A DNA stretch of 64,000 nt, taken from the NCBI GenBank assembly GCA_963800865.1, contig CAWDCL010000004.1, forward strand, positions 3,038,001-3,102,000, written 5' to 3'. This document shows, piece by piece, positions 45,570 to 55,592 of this stretch; position 1 is the first letter of the stretch, and the number at the start of each line of letters is the position of its first letter. Source of the DNA: JALOKP01 sp963800865. Its GTDB lineage: Bacteria > Acidobacteriota > Polarisedimenticolia > J045. The notes below the pieces were generated by a model. That model was not told where the DNA came from and did no database searches. It saw only the letters and a program-made list of their open reading frames with translations. The position numbers and the translations under genes are program-made.

Positions 45570-47117
45570 GTGCAGTCCGACCCCTCGTCCCCTGCCGCGC
45601 CCGACGCCACGCGGACCAGCGTCGCGCCCGGCCCCCTGGCCCCGCGCGACGCCATCCTCCCCGAGCCCGCGACCGTCGTGATCCTGGGCGCCAGCGGCGA
45701 CCTGGCCCGGCGGAAGCTGTTGCCGTCGCTCTACTACCTCTTCAGGCAGGGGTTGCTCCCGGAGGGAACGCGGATTCTCGGCCTGGCCCGCGAGACGGGC
45801 CCGCGCGAGGCGGCCGTCCGGACGCTCGAGGAGTCGATCCGGACCCACGCCGCGCCGATCTACGACGCCGGGACATTCGCGCGCTTTGCGGAACGCGTCT
45901 CGTACCTCGGCGGCGCCTTCGACAACGCGCTGACCTTCGACCAGCTGAAGATGGCGCTGTCGGGATCCGCGGTCGACGGGGCGACCCACGGCAATCGTCT
46001 CTTCTACCTCGCGGTGCCGCCGGGGATCGTCCTGTCGATCCTGGACCAACTGTCCGCGCGCGGCCTGCTGCGGCGCGGCGGTGCGACCCCCTGGGCGCGG
46101 GTCGTGTTCGAGAAGCCCTACGGCACCGACCTGACCTCCGCGCTCGCGCTCGACGCCGCGGTTCACCGGCACCTGGAGGAGTCGCAGATCTACCGGATCG
46201 ACCACTACCTGGGCAAGGAGACGGTCCAGAACATCCTGGTCTTCCGCTTCGCGAACGCGATCTTCGAGCCGCTGTGGAACCGCAAATACGTCGACCACGT
46301 GCAGATCACGGCCTCGGAGACGCTGGGGGTCGAGGGGCGCGGAAAGTTCTACGAGGAGGCCGGCGTCCTGCGCGACGTCGTCCAGAACCACCTGCTCGAG
46401 GTCCTCTCGCTCTGCGCCATGGAGGCCCCCCTCTCCTTCGGGGCGGACGACGTGCGGGACGAGAAGGTCAAGGTGCTGCGCGCGCTCCGGCCGATCTACC
46501 CGGGCGAGTTCGCCGATCACGTCGTGCTGGGCCAGTACGACGGTTATCGTGCCGAGCCCAACGTCGCCCCCGGATCGCGCACGCCGACCTACGCGGCGCT
46601 CGAGGTCTTCGTCGAGAACTGGCGCTGGCAGGGCGTGCCGTTCTACCTGCGCGCCGGGAAGAAGCTGAAGAGCCGCAGCACCGAGGTCGCCGTCTACTTC
46701 CAGCCGATCCCGCTCTGCCTGTTCCCCGACCGCGAGCTCTGCGCGCTCGTCCGCCCCAACGTGCTGACGATGAAGATCCAGCCCGACGAAGGGATCAAGC
46801 TCAGCTTCGCCGCCAAGACGCCGGGCGAGCAGCTGGCCATCTCCGAGGTGACGATGGACTTCTCGTACGCGCGCAGCTTCGGCGTCCCGCTGGCCGACGC
46901 CTATGCGCAGCTGCTGCTCGACGCGATGCGCGGCGACGCCACGCGTTTCGCCCGCACCGACAGCGTCGTCGCCGCCTGGCGCTGGGTGACGCCGATCCTC
47001 GAGTGGTGGGGCTCGCCGGACGCGCCTCCGCCCGCGGTCTACCCGCCGGGAAGCGCCGGCCCGCGCGAGGCCGACGCGCTCCTCCGTCCCGGCGGCGACG
47101 CCTGGCAGCCGCTCTGA
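45570..47117 (+). CDS. zwf: Glucose-6-phosphate 1-dehydrogenase
   Basis: 515 aa. Oxidises glucose 6-phosphate to 6-phosphogluconolactone. Visible are the nucleotide site ILGASGDLARRKLLPSLY, the active-site signature RIDHYLGKETVQN, EKPYGTD and RAGKKLKSRSTEV. The N-terminal 28 residues are extra. GTG start with a GGAGG site. pgl follows 8 bp downstream; gnd is at 35.2-36.2 kb on the other strand, so the oxidative branch is complete but split. Confidence 0.96.
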   Translation: MQSDPSSPAAPDATRTSVAPGPLAPRDAILPEPATVVILGASGDLARRKLLPSLYYLFRQGLLPEGTRILGLARETGPREAAVRTLEESIRTHAAPIYDAGTFARFAERVSYLGGAFDNALTFDQLKMALSGSAVDGATHGNRLFYLAVPPGIVLSILDQLSARGLLRRGGATPWARVVFEKPYGTDLTSALALDAAVHRHLEESQIYRIDHYLGKETVQNILVFRFANAIFEPLWNRKYVDHVQITASETLGVEGRGKFYEEAGVLRDVVQNHLLEVLSLCAMEAPLSFGADDVRDEKVKVLRALRPIYPGEFADHVVLGQYDGYRAEPNVAPGSRTPTYAALEVFVENWRWQGVPFYLRAGKKLKSRSTEVAVYFQPIPLCLFPDRELCALVRPNVLTMKIQPDEGIKLSFAAKTPGEQLAISEVTMDFSYARSFGVPLADAYAQLLLDAMRGDATRFARTDSVVAAWRWVTPILEWWGSPDAPPPAVYPPGSAGPREADALLRPGGDAWQPL

Positions 47118-47125
47118 GCCGCGCC

Positions 47126-47836
47126 GTGGAGGGCTCGCGCGTCATCGTCCATCCCGACCGACCGGCATTCGATGCCGGCGCGGCGGCGCTGCTCGCCGGG
47201 CGCCTGGCCGCGCTGCTCGCCGAGCGCGAGCGGGCGTCGCTGATGCTCTCGGGAGGCTCCACGCCGCGCGCGGTCTACCGCACGCTCGCCACGCCGCCGC
47301 TGTCGGCCCGGCTGCCGTGGGACCGGGTCGACTTCTACTTCGGCGACGAACGGGCCGTGCCGCGCGAGGACCCGGAGAGCAATTACGACATGGCGCGCCG
47401 GGTGCTGTTCGACCCGCTCGGGGCGTCGCCGCGGCAGGTCTTCCGGATGGAGGCCGACGACTTCGACATCGACGCCGCCGCGGAGCGCTACGGCGCGGCG
47501 CTGCCGGAGTCGCTCGACCTGGTGCTGCTGGGAGTCGGCGCCGACGGCCACACTGCGTCGCTCTTCCCTGGCCAGCCGGCGCTCGACGAAACCGAGCGGC
47601 GGGTCGTGCCGGTGCGCGGCCCGAAGCCCCCGGTGCTGCGCCTGACGGTCACGCCGCCGGTGCTCGTCGAAGCGGGCGAGATCATCGTGCTGGCCACCGG
47701 CGGCGACAAGGCCGAGGCGATCCAGCGCGCCGTCGAGGGGGCCTGGGACCCGATGATCTGCCCGGCGCAGCTGGCGCGGCGCGGGACGTTCGTGCTGGAC
47801 CGGGCGGCGGCGGCGCTGCTGGCGCCCCGGCGCTGA
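47126..47836 (+). CDS. pgl: 6-phosphogluconolactonase
   Basis: 236 aa. Hydrolyses the product of Zwf. Motifs of the SOL/DevB family are SGGSTPRAVYRTL, DFYFGDERAVPREDPESNY and GVGADGHTASLFPGQ. The GTG start is 8 bp after the zwf stop. Part of zwf-pgl, with nifU 13 bp further on. Confidence 0.95.
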   Translation: MEGSRVIVHPDRPAFDAGAAALLAGRLAALLAERERASLMLSGGSTPRAVYRTLATPPLSARLPWDRVDFYFGDERAVPREDPESNYDMARRVLFDPLGASPRQVFRMEADDFDIDAAAERYGAALPESLDLVLLGVGADGHTASLFPGQPALDETERRVVPVRGPKPPVLRLTVTPPVLVEAGEIIVLATGGDKAEAIQRAVEGAWDPMICPAQLARRGTFVLDRAAAALLAPRR

Positions 47837-47849
47837 GGAGCTCCTTCTC

Positions 47850-48832
47850 ATGGCCTGGGAATACAGCGAGAAGACCAAGCAGACTCTTCATGGACGCGGT
47901 CCACGGCAAGCCGGGCACGCACCTGGGCGAGATCGAGGACCCCGACGGCTTCGGCGAGCACGGGTCGATCGCCTGCGGCGACGCGCTGCGGTTCACCTTC
48001 CGGGTCGAGCGCCACCCGGCGGATCCGCTGCAGGACCTGATCGTCGAGGCGCGCTACCTGACCTTCGGCTGCACCTCGGCGATCGCCGCCTCGGAGGCGC
48101 TCTGCACGCTGATCGAGGGGGGCGGTTACACGCCGATCGGGGCGCTCAAGATCACGAACCACGACATCGTCGAGTTCCTCGAGGGGCTGCCGGAGCAGAA
48201 GATCCACTGCTCGGTGATGGGAGCCGAGGCGCTCGAGGCCGCCGTCTTCAACTGGGCCCAGAAGCGGGGCGTCGACCTCGAGGCGCTGGGGGTCGACATG
48301 CACGCCGAGGAGCAAGGAGGAGGGGCGGATCGTCTGCAAGTGCTTCACGCTCACCGAGCCCTACATCCGGCGCAAGATCAAGGAGCTGGGCCTGCAGACG
48401 ATCGCGGAGATCACCGACGCGATCAAGGCCGGCGGGGCCTGCATGTCGTGCCACCACGCGCCGGGCGGCCTGCAGGACCTGCTCGACGACGTCTGGGGCC
48501 GCAAGGCGACGAGCTTCGTGCCGCTGCCGGAGTTCCCCGCCCCGCGCGAGCGGGCCGCGGCCGAGGCGGTGGCGGCGGCGACCGGCCGGCCGGTCCTCTC
48601 GCCGTTCCAGTTCGCCAAGCAGGTCGAGCGCTCGCTCGACGAGTACGTCCGCCCGCTGCTCAAGCGCGACGGCGGCGACCTCGAAATGGTCGACATCAAG
48701 GACACCAGCGTCTACTGCCGGCTGAAGGGGGCCTGCGCCGGCTGCCCGAACTCGACGCAGACGATGAAGCTGATGGTCGAGCGGACGCTCAAGGAGATGG
48801 TCGACGAGCGGATCCGCGTCGTGGCGGTCTGA
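47850..48832 (+). CDS. nifU: NifU-type Fe-S scaffold, two apparent frameshifts
   Basis: About 326 aa when restored, the full NifU layout. The IscU-like N-domain has Cys in GSIACGDAL, TFGCTSAIAASEALC and KIHCSVMG. The central BFD-like [2Fe-2S] domain has CKCFTLTEP and CMSCHHAPGG. The C-terminal Nfu domain has RDGGDLEMVDI and GACAGCPNS. An extra A near 47883 (after EKTKQ) and an extra G in the GGGG run near 48322 break the frame. All ligand cysteines are intact. nifS follows 13 bp later. It serves general Fe-S assembly; no nitrogenase gene is present. Confidence 0.85.
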
Positions 48833-48845
48833 GGACGGAGCGGCG

Positions 48846-50063
48846 GTGCTGACCTACCTCGACAACAACGCCACCACCCCGGTCGCCCCCGAGGCGCTGG
48901 AGGCGATGCGGCCGTTCCTCGAGCACGAGTTCTTCAACCCCAGCTCGACGTACGAGAGCGCGCGCGGCGCGTCCGACGCGATCCGGGCCGCGCGGCGGAC
49001 GATCGCGGAGGCGCTGGGCGGCGTCGCGCCGGACGAGGTCCTGTTCACCTCGTGCGCGACCGAGAGCAACAACGCGGCGCTCTTCGGCGCGGTCCGGGCC
49101 AACCCGGCGCGGCGGCACGTCGTGACCACCGCGGTCGAGCACCCGGCGGTGCTGGAGGTCTGCAGGGACCTGGCGCGCGACGGGCTCGAGGTCGACTTCC
49201 TGCCGGTCGACCGCGCCGGCCGGCTCGACCCGCGCGAGCTGGTCCGCGCCCTCCGCCCCGACACGCTGATCGTCGCGCTGATGCACGCCAACAACGAGAC
49301 CGGCGTCGTCTTCCCGGTCGCGGAGCTGGCGCGGCTCACCAAGGAGACCGATCCGTCGATCCTGTTCCTCACCGACGCCACGCAGACCGCGGGCAAGCTC
49401 CCGATCGACCTGGCCGGCGAGTTGGCGGCGGTCGACCTGCTGGCCTTCTCCGGCCACAAGCTCCACGCGCCGAAGGGGGTCGGCGCCCTGTTCGTGCGGC
49501 GCGGCACGCGCATGCCGGCCGTTCATGGTCGGCGGGCACCAGGAGTCGGGGCGGCGGGCCGGGACGGAGAACGTCGCCTCCATCGCCGCGCCTCGGGCGC
49601 GGCGGTCGAGCTCGCGCGCGCAACCCACGACGACGACGAGCGGCGGATCCGCCGGCTGCGCGACCGGCTCGAGGAGGGGCTCCTCGCGCGGCTGCCGTGC
49701 GTCGAGGTCAACGGCGCCGGCGCCGAGCGCCTCCCCAACACGCTCAACCTCTCGGTCCACTTCATCGAGGGCGAGGGGATGCTCTTCGAGCTCAACCGGC
49801 ACGGGATCTGCGCTTCGTCGGGCTCGGCCTGCACCTCGGGCTCGCTCGAGCCCTCGCACGTGCTGCGCGCGATGCAGGTCCCCTTCACCGCGGTCCACGG
49901 CTCGGTCCGCTTCTCCTTCAGCCGCTACAACACGGACGACGACGTCGACCGCGTCCTCGAGGTCTTCCCCGAGATCGTCCGCGGCCTGCGCCGGCTCTCT
50001 CCCTACTGGGACCCCGCGCACGACCGGCCCCGCCCGGAGGCGGAGCCGATGATGCGGGGCTGA
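48846..50063 (+). CDS. nifS: NifS cysteine desulfurase with a scrambled internal segment
   Basis: 405 aa. Supplies sulfur to NifU. LDNNATTPV, ATESNN, TAVEHPAV, the PLP lysine in FSGHKLHAPKG and the active Cys in SSGSACTSGS are all present. About residues 224-250 read as unrelated sequence. In the next frame the same DNA gives FMVGGHQESGRRAGTENVASIA, the expected family sequence. So two compensating indels (an extra C near 49515 and a missing base near 49590) leave the frame open but garble this part. GTG start. Confidence 0.88.
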   Translation: MLTYLDNNATTPVAPEALEAMRPFLEHEFFNPSSTYESARGASDAIRAARRTIAEALGGVAPDEVLFTSCATESNNAALFGAVRANPARRHVVTTAVEHPAVLEVCRDLARDGLEVDFLPVDRAGRLDPRELVRALRPDTLIVALMHANNETGVVFPVAELARLTKETDPSILFLTDATQTAGKLPIDLAGELAAVDLLAFSGHKLHAPKGVGALFVRRGTRMPAVHGRRAPGVGAAGRDGERRLHRRASGAAVELARATHDDDERRIRRLRDRLEEGLLARLPCVEVNGAGAERLPNTLNLSVHFIEGEGMLFELNRHGICASSGSACTSGSLEPSHVLRAMQVPFTAVHGSVRFSFSRYNTDDDVDRVLEVFPEIVRGLRRLSPYWDPAHDRPRPEAEPMMRG

Positions 50064-50196
50064 GGCGGGGAGGCCGACGGAGGGCGCCGGACGGCTCGCC
50101 GGCGAGGGTAGAAGCCGAGGGGCCGATTGAAGGACAATCCCGGCCACGCGCGGCAGTCGAGCCGCCGGCCGGCCCGCGCTCCCCACCGAGGACCCC

Positions 50197-52213
50197 ATGC
50201 CCTGGACCCCCGACGCCACCGACCTGCTCGCCGTCAACACGATCCGCACGCTCGCCGTCGACATGGTCGAGAAGGCGAACTCGGGCCACCCCGGCCTTCC
50301 GCTCGGCGCCGCGCCGATGGCCTACGTCCTCTGGCAGCGGCACCTCCGGGTCAACCCGGCCGACCCGAAGTGGCCCGACCGCGACCGCTTCGTGCTGTCG
50401 GCGGGGCACGGCTCGGCGCTGCTCTACGCGCTCCTGCACCTGGCCGGCTACGACCTGCCGCTGGACGAGCTGAAGGCCTTCCGGCAGTGGGGCTCGAGGA
50501 CCCCGGGCCACCCCGAGTTCGGCCACACGGTGGGGGTCGAGGCGACGACCGGACCGCTCGGGCAGGGCTCGGCGGTCGCGGTGGGGATGGCGATCGCGGA
50601 GCGGATGCTCGCCGCGCGGCTCAACGCGCCCGGGCTGCCCGGGATCGTCGACCACCGGACCTTCGCGCTGGTCTCCGACGGCGACCTGATGGAGGGGATC
50701 TCGTCCGAGGCCGGCTCGCTCGCCGGTCACCTCGGGCTGGGCAAGCTGGTCTATCTCTACGACGCCAACTCGGTCTCCCTCGACGGGCCGACGTCGGTGA
50801 CCTTCACCGAGGACGTCGGGCGGCGCTACGCCGCCTACGGCTGGCACGTCGACGAGGTCGTCGCACGGCGACACCGACCTGGCGTCGATCGACGCCGCGA
50901 TCGAGGCCGCGCTGGCCGTGACGGACCGGCCGTCGCTGATCGTCGTGCGGACGACCATCGGGTACGGCTCGCCCAACAAGGCCGGCAAGGCGGAAGCCCA
51001 CGGCTCCCCGCTCGGGGCGAAGGAAGTGGCGGCGACGAAGCAGGCGCTCGGCTGGCCGTACCCGGAGCCGTTCACGGTGCCGGACGCGGTCCGGGAGCGG
51101 TTCGCCGGGATCGGCCGGCGCGGGCTGGCCGCGCAGCAGGACTGGATGCGCCGGCTCGGCGAGCTGCAGTCGAAGGACCCGGAGCGCGCGGAGCAGGCGC
51201 GCTCGACGCTCGCCGGGCAACTGCCGGAGGGTTGGGACGGGGCGGTTCCGTCCTGGAAGCCGGGCGACGCGCTGGCCACGCGCGACGCGTCGGGAATCGT
51301 GCTGAACGCGATCGCCGAGCGCCTCCCGGCCCTGGTCGGCGGCGACGCCGACCTCTCCGGCTCCACCAAGACGCGGATCAAGGGGAGCGACGACTTCCAG
51401 ATCGCGACGCCGGCCGGGCGCAACATCCGCTTCGGCGTCCGCGAGCACGCGATGGGGGCGATCGCCAACGGCCTCGCCTACCACCGCGGCCTGCGCCCCT
51501 TCGTCGGGACGTTCCTGGCCTTCGCCGACTACATGCGCAACCCGATCCGCCTCGCGGCGCTCGACCGCCTGCACACGATCTACGTCTTCACGCACGACTC
51601 GCTGGCGGTCGGCGAGGACGGCCCGACGCACCAGCCGATCGAGCAGGTCGCCTCGCTGCGCGCGATCCCGGGACTGGTCGTGCTGCGGCCGGCCGACGCC
51701 AACGAGACCGCCGCCGCGTGGCGCTGGGCGGTCGGCCGCTCGTCGGGGCCGGTCGCGCTGATCCTGACGCGCCAGAAGCTGCCGGTGCTGCCCGGCACGC
51801 AGCGGATGGCGGACGAAGGGGTCGCGCGCGGGGCGTACGTGCTGGCGGAGACCGAGGGGGGAGCGCCGCAGGCGCTCCTGCTGGCGTCGGGCTCGGAGGT
51901 CCAGCTGGCGCTCGCCGCGCGCGAATCGCTCGCGGCGGCCGGAGTCCGCGCGCGCGTCGTCTCGGTGCCGAGCATGGAGAACTTCGACACGCAGGACGAG
52001 GCCTACCGGCGCGCCGTGCTGCCGCCGGAGCTGCGGGTCCGGGTCGCGATCGAGGCCGGGATCACGATGCCCTGGTACCGCTACCTCGGCGACCGTGGCC
52101 GCGCGCTGGGCGTCGACGGCTTCGGTCACTCCGCGCCGGGCGAGCAGGTGCTCGAGCGCTACGGCTTCACCGCGGGGGCCGTCGCCGAGGCGGTGACGGC
52201 GCTGCTGCGGTGA
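50197..52213 (+). CDS. tkt: Transketolase, one apparent frameshift
   Basis: About 671 aa when restored. Thiamine-diphosphate enzyme of the pentose phosphate pathway. KANSGHPGLPLGAAPM, LSAGHGSALLYALL, the ThDP motif SDGDLMEGISSEAGSL, REHAMGAIANG and GEDGPTHQPIEQ are all intact. An extra C near 50868 interrupts the sequence: removing it gives EVVDGDTDLASID. ATG after GAGGA. The stop lies within a 17-bp tandem repeat. Confidence 0.92.
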
Positions 52214-52243
52214 CGGCGCTGCTTGGCTGACGGCACTGCTACG
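52193..52243. repeat. 17-bp tandem repeat over the tkt/PH-gene junction
   Basis: Three copies (52193-52209, 52210-52226, 52227-52243) of GTGACGGCGCTGCTGCG with a few changes, plus a fourth partial. The tkt stop lies in copy two and the convergent PH-gene stop at the end of copy three, so copies form part of both coding ends. Confidence 0.8.
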
Positions 52244-52703
52244 CTGACCCCGTCCGCACCAGGCGGTCGCCGACGAACATCATCCCGGGGGTGCGGGCGG
52301 CGACCTCGCGCAGGAAGCCGGCCCGGTCCCTGGGCGAGATGATCGCCAGGCCGAAGCCACCCTTCCGGCTCCGGAAGCGGATCTGCAGGCGATCGAGCGA
52401 GAGGGCGGGCGCGCTGAGGATGCTGCGCGTCGGCCGGATCTCCTCGATCCCGTCGAGCGGCACCCTCCAGCGGAAGAGCCCGCTCCGGATCAGCAACTCC
52501 TGCTCGGAGAGCTCGTAGTAGAGCGGGAAGCTCGCCGCCAGGATCAGCGTGAAGGTGACGACCGAGATCGTGATCAGGTAGCTGCCCGCCTTGGCGTCGG
52601 TCCAGACGATGAGCAGGCCGGCGGCCAGGGGCAGGACGGCCGAGCCCCAGATCAGGGACACGAGCCACGCGTCCTTCTTCGACGTGAAGACCCGCGTCAT
52701 CAT
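52239..52703 (-). CDS. Small membrane protein with bacterial PH-like domain
   Basis: 154 aa. Two membrane helices (about 12-33 and 41-61) are followed by a beta-rich domain, YELSEQELLIRSGLFRWRVPLDGIEEIRP, the usual beginning of the bacterial PH (YdbS-like) fold. Function unknown. Convergent to tkt, 25 bp between stops. Confidence 0.75.
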   Translation of the reverse strand: MMTRVFTSKKDAWLVSLIWGSAVLPLAAGLLIVWTDAKAGSYLITISVVTFTLILAASFPLYYELSEQELLIRSGLFRWRVPLDGIEEIRPTRSILSAPALSLDRLQIRFRSRKGGFGLAIISPRDRAGFLREVAARTPGMMFVGDRLVRTGSA

Positions 52704-52724
52704 CGCCGTCGCCCCCCGCGCGGA

Positions 52725-52754
52725 CCGTAGGGGGCAGCCTCCGTGCCGGCCCGC
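52725..52754. repeat. Single copy of the operon's palindromic repeat
   Basis: Degenerate copy of the CGTAGGGGCCGGCCTCCG-type hairpin found in the citrate operon, here between citF and the PH gene, in the orientation of the array at 58867. Confidence 0.7.
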
Positions 52755-52763
52755 ATCAGCGCG

Positions 52764-54335
52764 TCACGCCAGCTGCCACACCGTGTCCAGCACCGTCCCG
52801 TCGACCCACTTCACGACCGCGACCGGGCGGTCCGTGAAGCGGGCCCGGCGCGGCTTCCCGCCGCACAGGCGCTCGACTTCCGCCGCGATCTCCCCGATCG
52901 GCCGGATCGGCAGCCCCTTCCCCTTCACCGCGTCGAGCAGGTCGGTGCGGCGCGGGTTGACCGCGATCCCGCGCTCGGTGACCACGACGTCGATCAGTTC
53001 ACCCGGCCCGACCAGGGTCGTGACCTCGTCCACCAGGACCGGGATCCGGTCGCGGAACGAGGGGACCGCGAGGATCGTGCACCCGGCGTGCAGGCAGTTC
53101 TGCCAGCCGCCGATCCCGTGCAGCAGCCGGCCGTCGGAGTGCGTGACGACGTTGGCGTTGAAGCCCAGGTCGACCTCGGTCGCGCCGAGCACGGCGACGT
53201 CGACCATCGAGGCGAAGCACCCCTTGCCGTGGTCGTTGTACGAGGTGAACGGCGAGGTCGCGACGTGGCGCGGGTCGCTGGCGATCGAGTGGACCGCGTC
53301 GAGATCGAAGGTCTGGCCATCGAGGATGAACTTCGTCAGTCCCTCGCGCAGCATCTCGACCAGGACCTTGGTCGAGCCGCCGCGGACGAATCCCGCCGCC
53401 ACGCCGGCCTCGCGCATCAGCTGCGCCAGGAACGGCACGAAGGCGAGCGCCGTCCCGCCGGCCCCGGCCTGGAACGAGAAGCCGTCCCGCATGATCCCGG
53501 CGTCCTTGATGAACCGCGCGACGTACTCGGCGATCAGCAGGCGGTCGGGGCTCTTCGTGATCTCGGTCGTCCCGGAGACGATCTTCGCCGGGTCGCCGAT
53601 CGACTCGACCGGTACGACGAAATCGACGTTGTTCCCCTGGACCTGCCAGGGCACGCACGGGAACGGGACCGGGTTGTCGGTGACGACGATCACCTTGTCG
53701 GCGTAGATCGAGTCGGCCAGGGCGAACCCGATCGAGCCGCAGGCCGACTTGCCGGACGCGCCGTTGGCGTTGCCGAAGGCATCGGCGGTCGGCGCCGCGA
53801 TGACCGCGATGTCGATCTTCACCTCGCCGTCCTGGATCGCCTGCCAGCGCCCGCCGTGCGAGCGCAGCACGCCCAGTCCGCGCATCTCGCCCCGCGAAAC
53901 GTACTCGCCGATCGGGCCGTTCATGCTGCCCTCGATGTGGTGCACCGTCCCGCGGCGCATCATGTCGATCACCGGCTCGTGGCACGGGAACGAGGCCGAC
54001 GGGAACCACATCAGGTCGCGGACCCCCATCTCCTCCGCGATCCGGAGCGCTTCCAGCGCGACGCGGTCGCCGTTGCGCAGGTGGTGGTGGGAGGAGATCA
54101 CCATCCCGTCCCGGAGCCCGCAGCGCTCCAGCGCCTCGCGGAGCGAGCCCACGCGCTTGTCCCCGTTCGCCGGGTAGTCGGCGCTGCGCGCGATGCGCGG
54201 GCCGTACTTGCGGCCGCGGGCGCGGTGCCTGCCGACTCCTTCGTAGGGGGCCTGTTCGCGTCCATTGACCTCCGCCGGCACCTGCCGGCCGGCGGCGTTC
54301 GTCACGAGCTTCGGCCGTCTCGTCCGCTGGGCCAT
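52764..54335 (-). CDS. citF: Citrate lyase alpha subunit (citrate:ACP transferase)
   Basis: 523 aa, full CitF length. Transfers the acyl-carrier thioester to citrate. SSHHHLRNGD, SMNGPIGEYVSRGEM, AFGNANGASGKSACGS and SFQAGAGGTALAF match the family; the last holds the glycine-rich CoA-transferase loop. It is the last gene of the tricarboxylate operon, 9 bp after the CitD-CitE fusion. The activation genes citC, citX and citG are not in the window. Confidence 0.92.
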   Translation of the reverse strand: MAQRTRRPKLVTNAAGRQVPAEVNGREQAPYEGVGRHRARGRKYGPRIARSADYPANGDKRVGSLREALERCGLRDGMVISSHHHLRNGDRVALEALRIAEEMGVRDLMWFPSASFPCHEPVIDMMRRGTVHHIEGSMNGPIGEYVSRGEMRGLGVLRSHGGRWQAIQDGEVKIDIAVIAAPTADAFGNANGASGKSACGSIGFALADSIYADKVIVVTDNPVPFPCVPWQVQGNNVDFVVPVESIGDPAKIVSGTTEITKSPDRLLIAEYVARFIKDAGIMRDGFSFQAGAGGTALAFVPFLAQLMREAGVAAGFVRGGSTKVLVEMLREGLTKFILDGQTFDLDAVHSIASDPRHVATSPFTSYNDHGKGCFASMVDVAVLGATEVDLGFNANVVTHSDGRLLHGIGGWQNCLHAGCTILAVPSFRDRIPVLVDEVTTLVGPGELIDVVVTERGIAVNPRRTDLLDAVKGKGLPIRPIGEIAAEVERLCGGKPRRARFTDRPVAVVKWVDGTVLDTVWQLA

Positions 54336-54344
54336 CGCCGCCTC

Positions 54345-55541
54345 CTACGCTTTCGCCCGGCCGACGAGCGCGAGCGCCCGCTTGACCACCGGCGGATCGA
54401 TCATCTTGCTGCCCAGGCTGACGACGCCCAGCCCCCGGGCCTGCGCCTCCTCGAATGCCGCGACGATCCGGGCCGCCTTCTCGAGCTCTGCCGCACCCGG
54501 TGCGAACCCGTCGTGGATCACCGGGATCTGCCGCGGGTGGACGCAGCCCATCCCCTCGAACCCCATCGCGCGCGAGCGCAGGGCCCAGGCGCGGAGCCCG
54601 TCGAGGTCGCCCACGTCGCCGTAGACCGAGTCGATCGCCTGCACCCCGGCCGCCTTCGCGGCGTTGACCAGCCGCTGGCGGGCCCAGAGCGTCTCCGCCC
54701 CGTCCGGCGTCTTCACCACGCCCAGGTCTGCCGTGTAATCCTCGAGGCCGATCGTCAACGCGACGACCGAAGCGTGCGCGCGGGCGATCGCGAAGGCGTT
54801 CTCGATGCCGAGCGCCGACTCCAGGATCGGCATCAGCCAGACCGGTGCGCGGCGGCGTGCGCGCCGCGCGACGGTCGCGATCCGGGCGGCGACCTCGCGC
54901 ACCTGGCTGGCGCTCTCGACCTTCGGGATCAGCACCAGGTCGACCCCCTCCGGCACGAGCGCGTCCAGGTCGGCCAGCCCGAGCGGCAGCTGGTTGATCC
55001 GCACCATCCGCTCCACGCCGCCGAAGTCGACCGTGCGCAGGGCGTTCCGCACGAGCAGCCGCGCCGCGTCCTTTTCCGCGGCGTGCACCGAGTCCTCGAG
55101 GTCGAGGATGACGCCGTCCGCGCCGTAAAGGGCCGCGTTGACCATGAACTTCGGCTCGGCGCCGGGAACGTAGAGGCGTGAGCGCCGGCGGCGCTCGCGC
55201 GCCGTCGCCGCGGGCTCCGGGGCCAGGCGCGGCGGGCGCCCATCCCCTCCGGCGATCCCGGCCCGCCGCACCGCCGCTTCCAGGCGCGCGGCGATGACGA
55301 ACGGCAGCGCTCCCGCGTCGTCGAGTTCGACCCGGGCGTGCCGGACCCCCAGCGCCTTCAGCACCGACCGGAGCTGTTCGTCGATCGCGGCCCCGTAGTA
55401 GGGCTTCACCTTGGACCGGATGGCGAGCGAAACGCCGCCGGTCCGGCGGGGCTCGACGGTCACGTGACAGTCGGAGCGGACGTCGGGGCCCTGCCGGCCC
55501 GCCGACGCCGCCCTGGACGCCTTCGTCGTTCGTGTCGCCAT
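54345..55541 (-). CDS. citE: CitD-CitE fusion: citrate lyase acyl-carrier and beta (lyase) subunit
   Basis: 398 aa. Residues about 18-95 resemble CitD, the gamma acyl-carrier subunit (SDCHVTVEP, VKPYYGAAIDEQLRSVLKALG, LPFVIAARLEAAVRR). Residues about 110-395 are the CitE TIM barrel (RRSRLYVPGAEPKFM, ADGVILDLEDSV, PILESALGIEN, MGCVHPRQIP). Normally these are separate proteins. In the CitD part the usual SSD is RSD, so the prosthetic-group serine needs checking. ATG 55541 after a strong AGGAGG. Upstream gap 45 bp with one palindromic repeat. Confidence 0.88.
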   Translation of the reverse strand: MATRTTKASRAASAGRQGPDVRSDCHVTVEPRRTGGVSLAIRSKVKPYYGAAIDEQLRSVLKALGVRHARVELDDAGALPFVIAARLEAAVRRAGIAGGDGRPPRLAPEPAATARERRRRSRLYVPGAEPKFMVNAALYGADGVILDLEDSVHAAEKDAARLLVRNALRTVDFGGVERMVRINQLPLGLADLDALVPEGVDLVLIPKVESASQVREVAARIATVARRARRRAPVWLMPILESALGIENAFAIARAHASVVALTIGLEDYTADLGVVKTPDGAETLWARQRLVNAAKAAGVQAIDSVYGDVGDLDGLRAWALRSRAMGFEGMGCVHPRQIPVIHDGFAPGAAELEKAARIVAAFEEAQARGLGVVSLGSKMIDPPVVKRALALVGRAKA

Positions 55542-55564
55542 GGCCCCTCCTGGTCCGCTCGCTC

Positions 55565-55592
55565 GGGCCGCCACAGAGGGCGGCCCCTACAG
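55565..55592. repeat. Palindromic repeat supplying a stop codon
   Basis: GGGCCGCCACAGAGGGCGGCCCC followed by TACAG is a variant of the family hairpin. The CTA inside it (55587-55589) is the stop codon of the isocitrate-dehydrogenase-like gene on the minus strand. Confidence 0.75.

Noticed and set aside
47850..50063. Nitrogen-fixation cluster
   Set aside because: nifU and nifS alone are used for general Fe-S assembly in many bacteria; no nifHDK, nifE/N/B are present.
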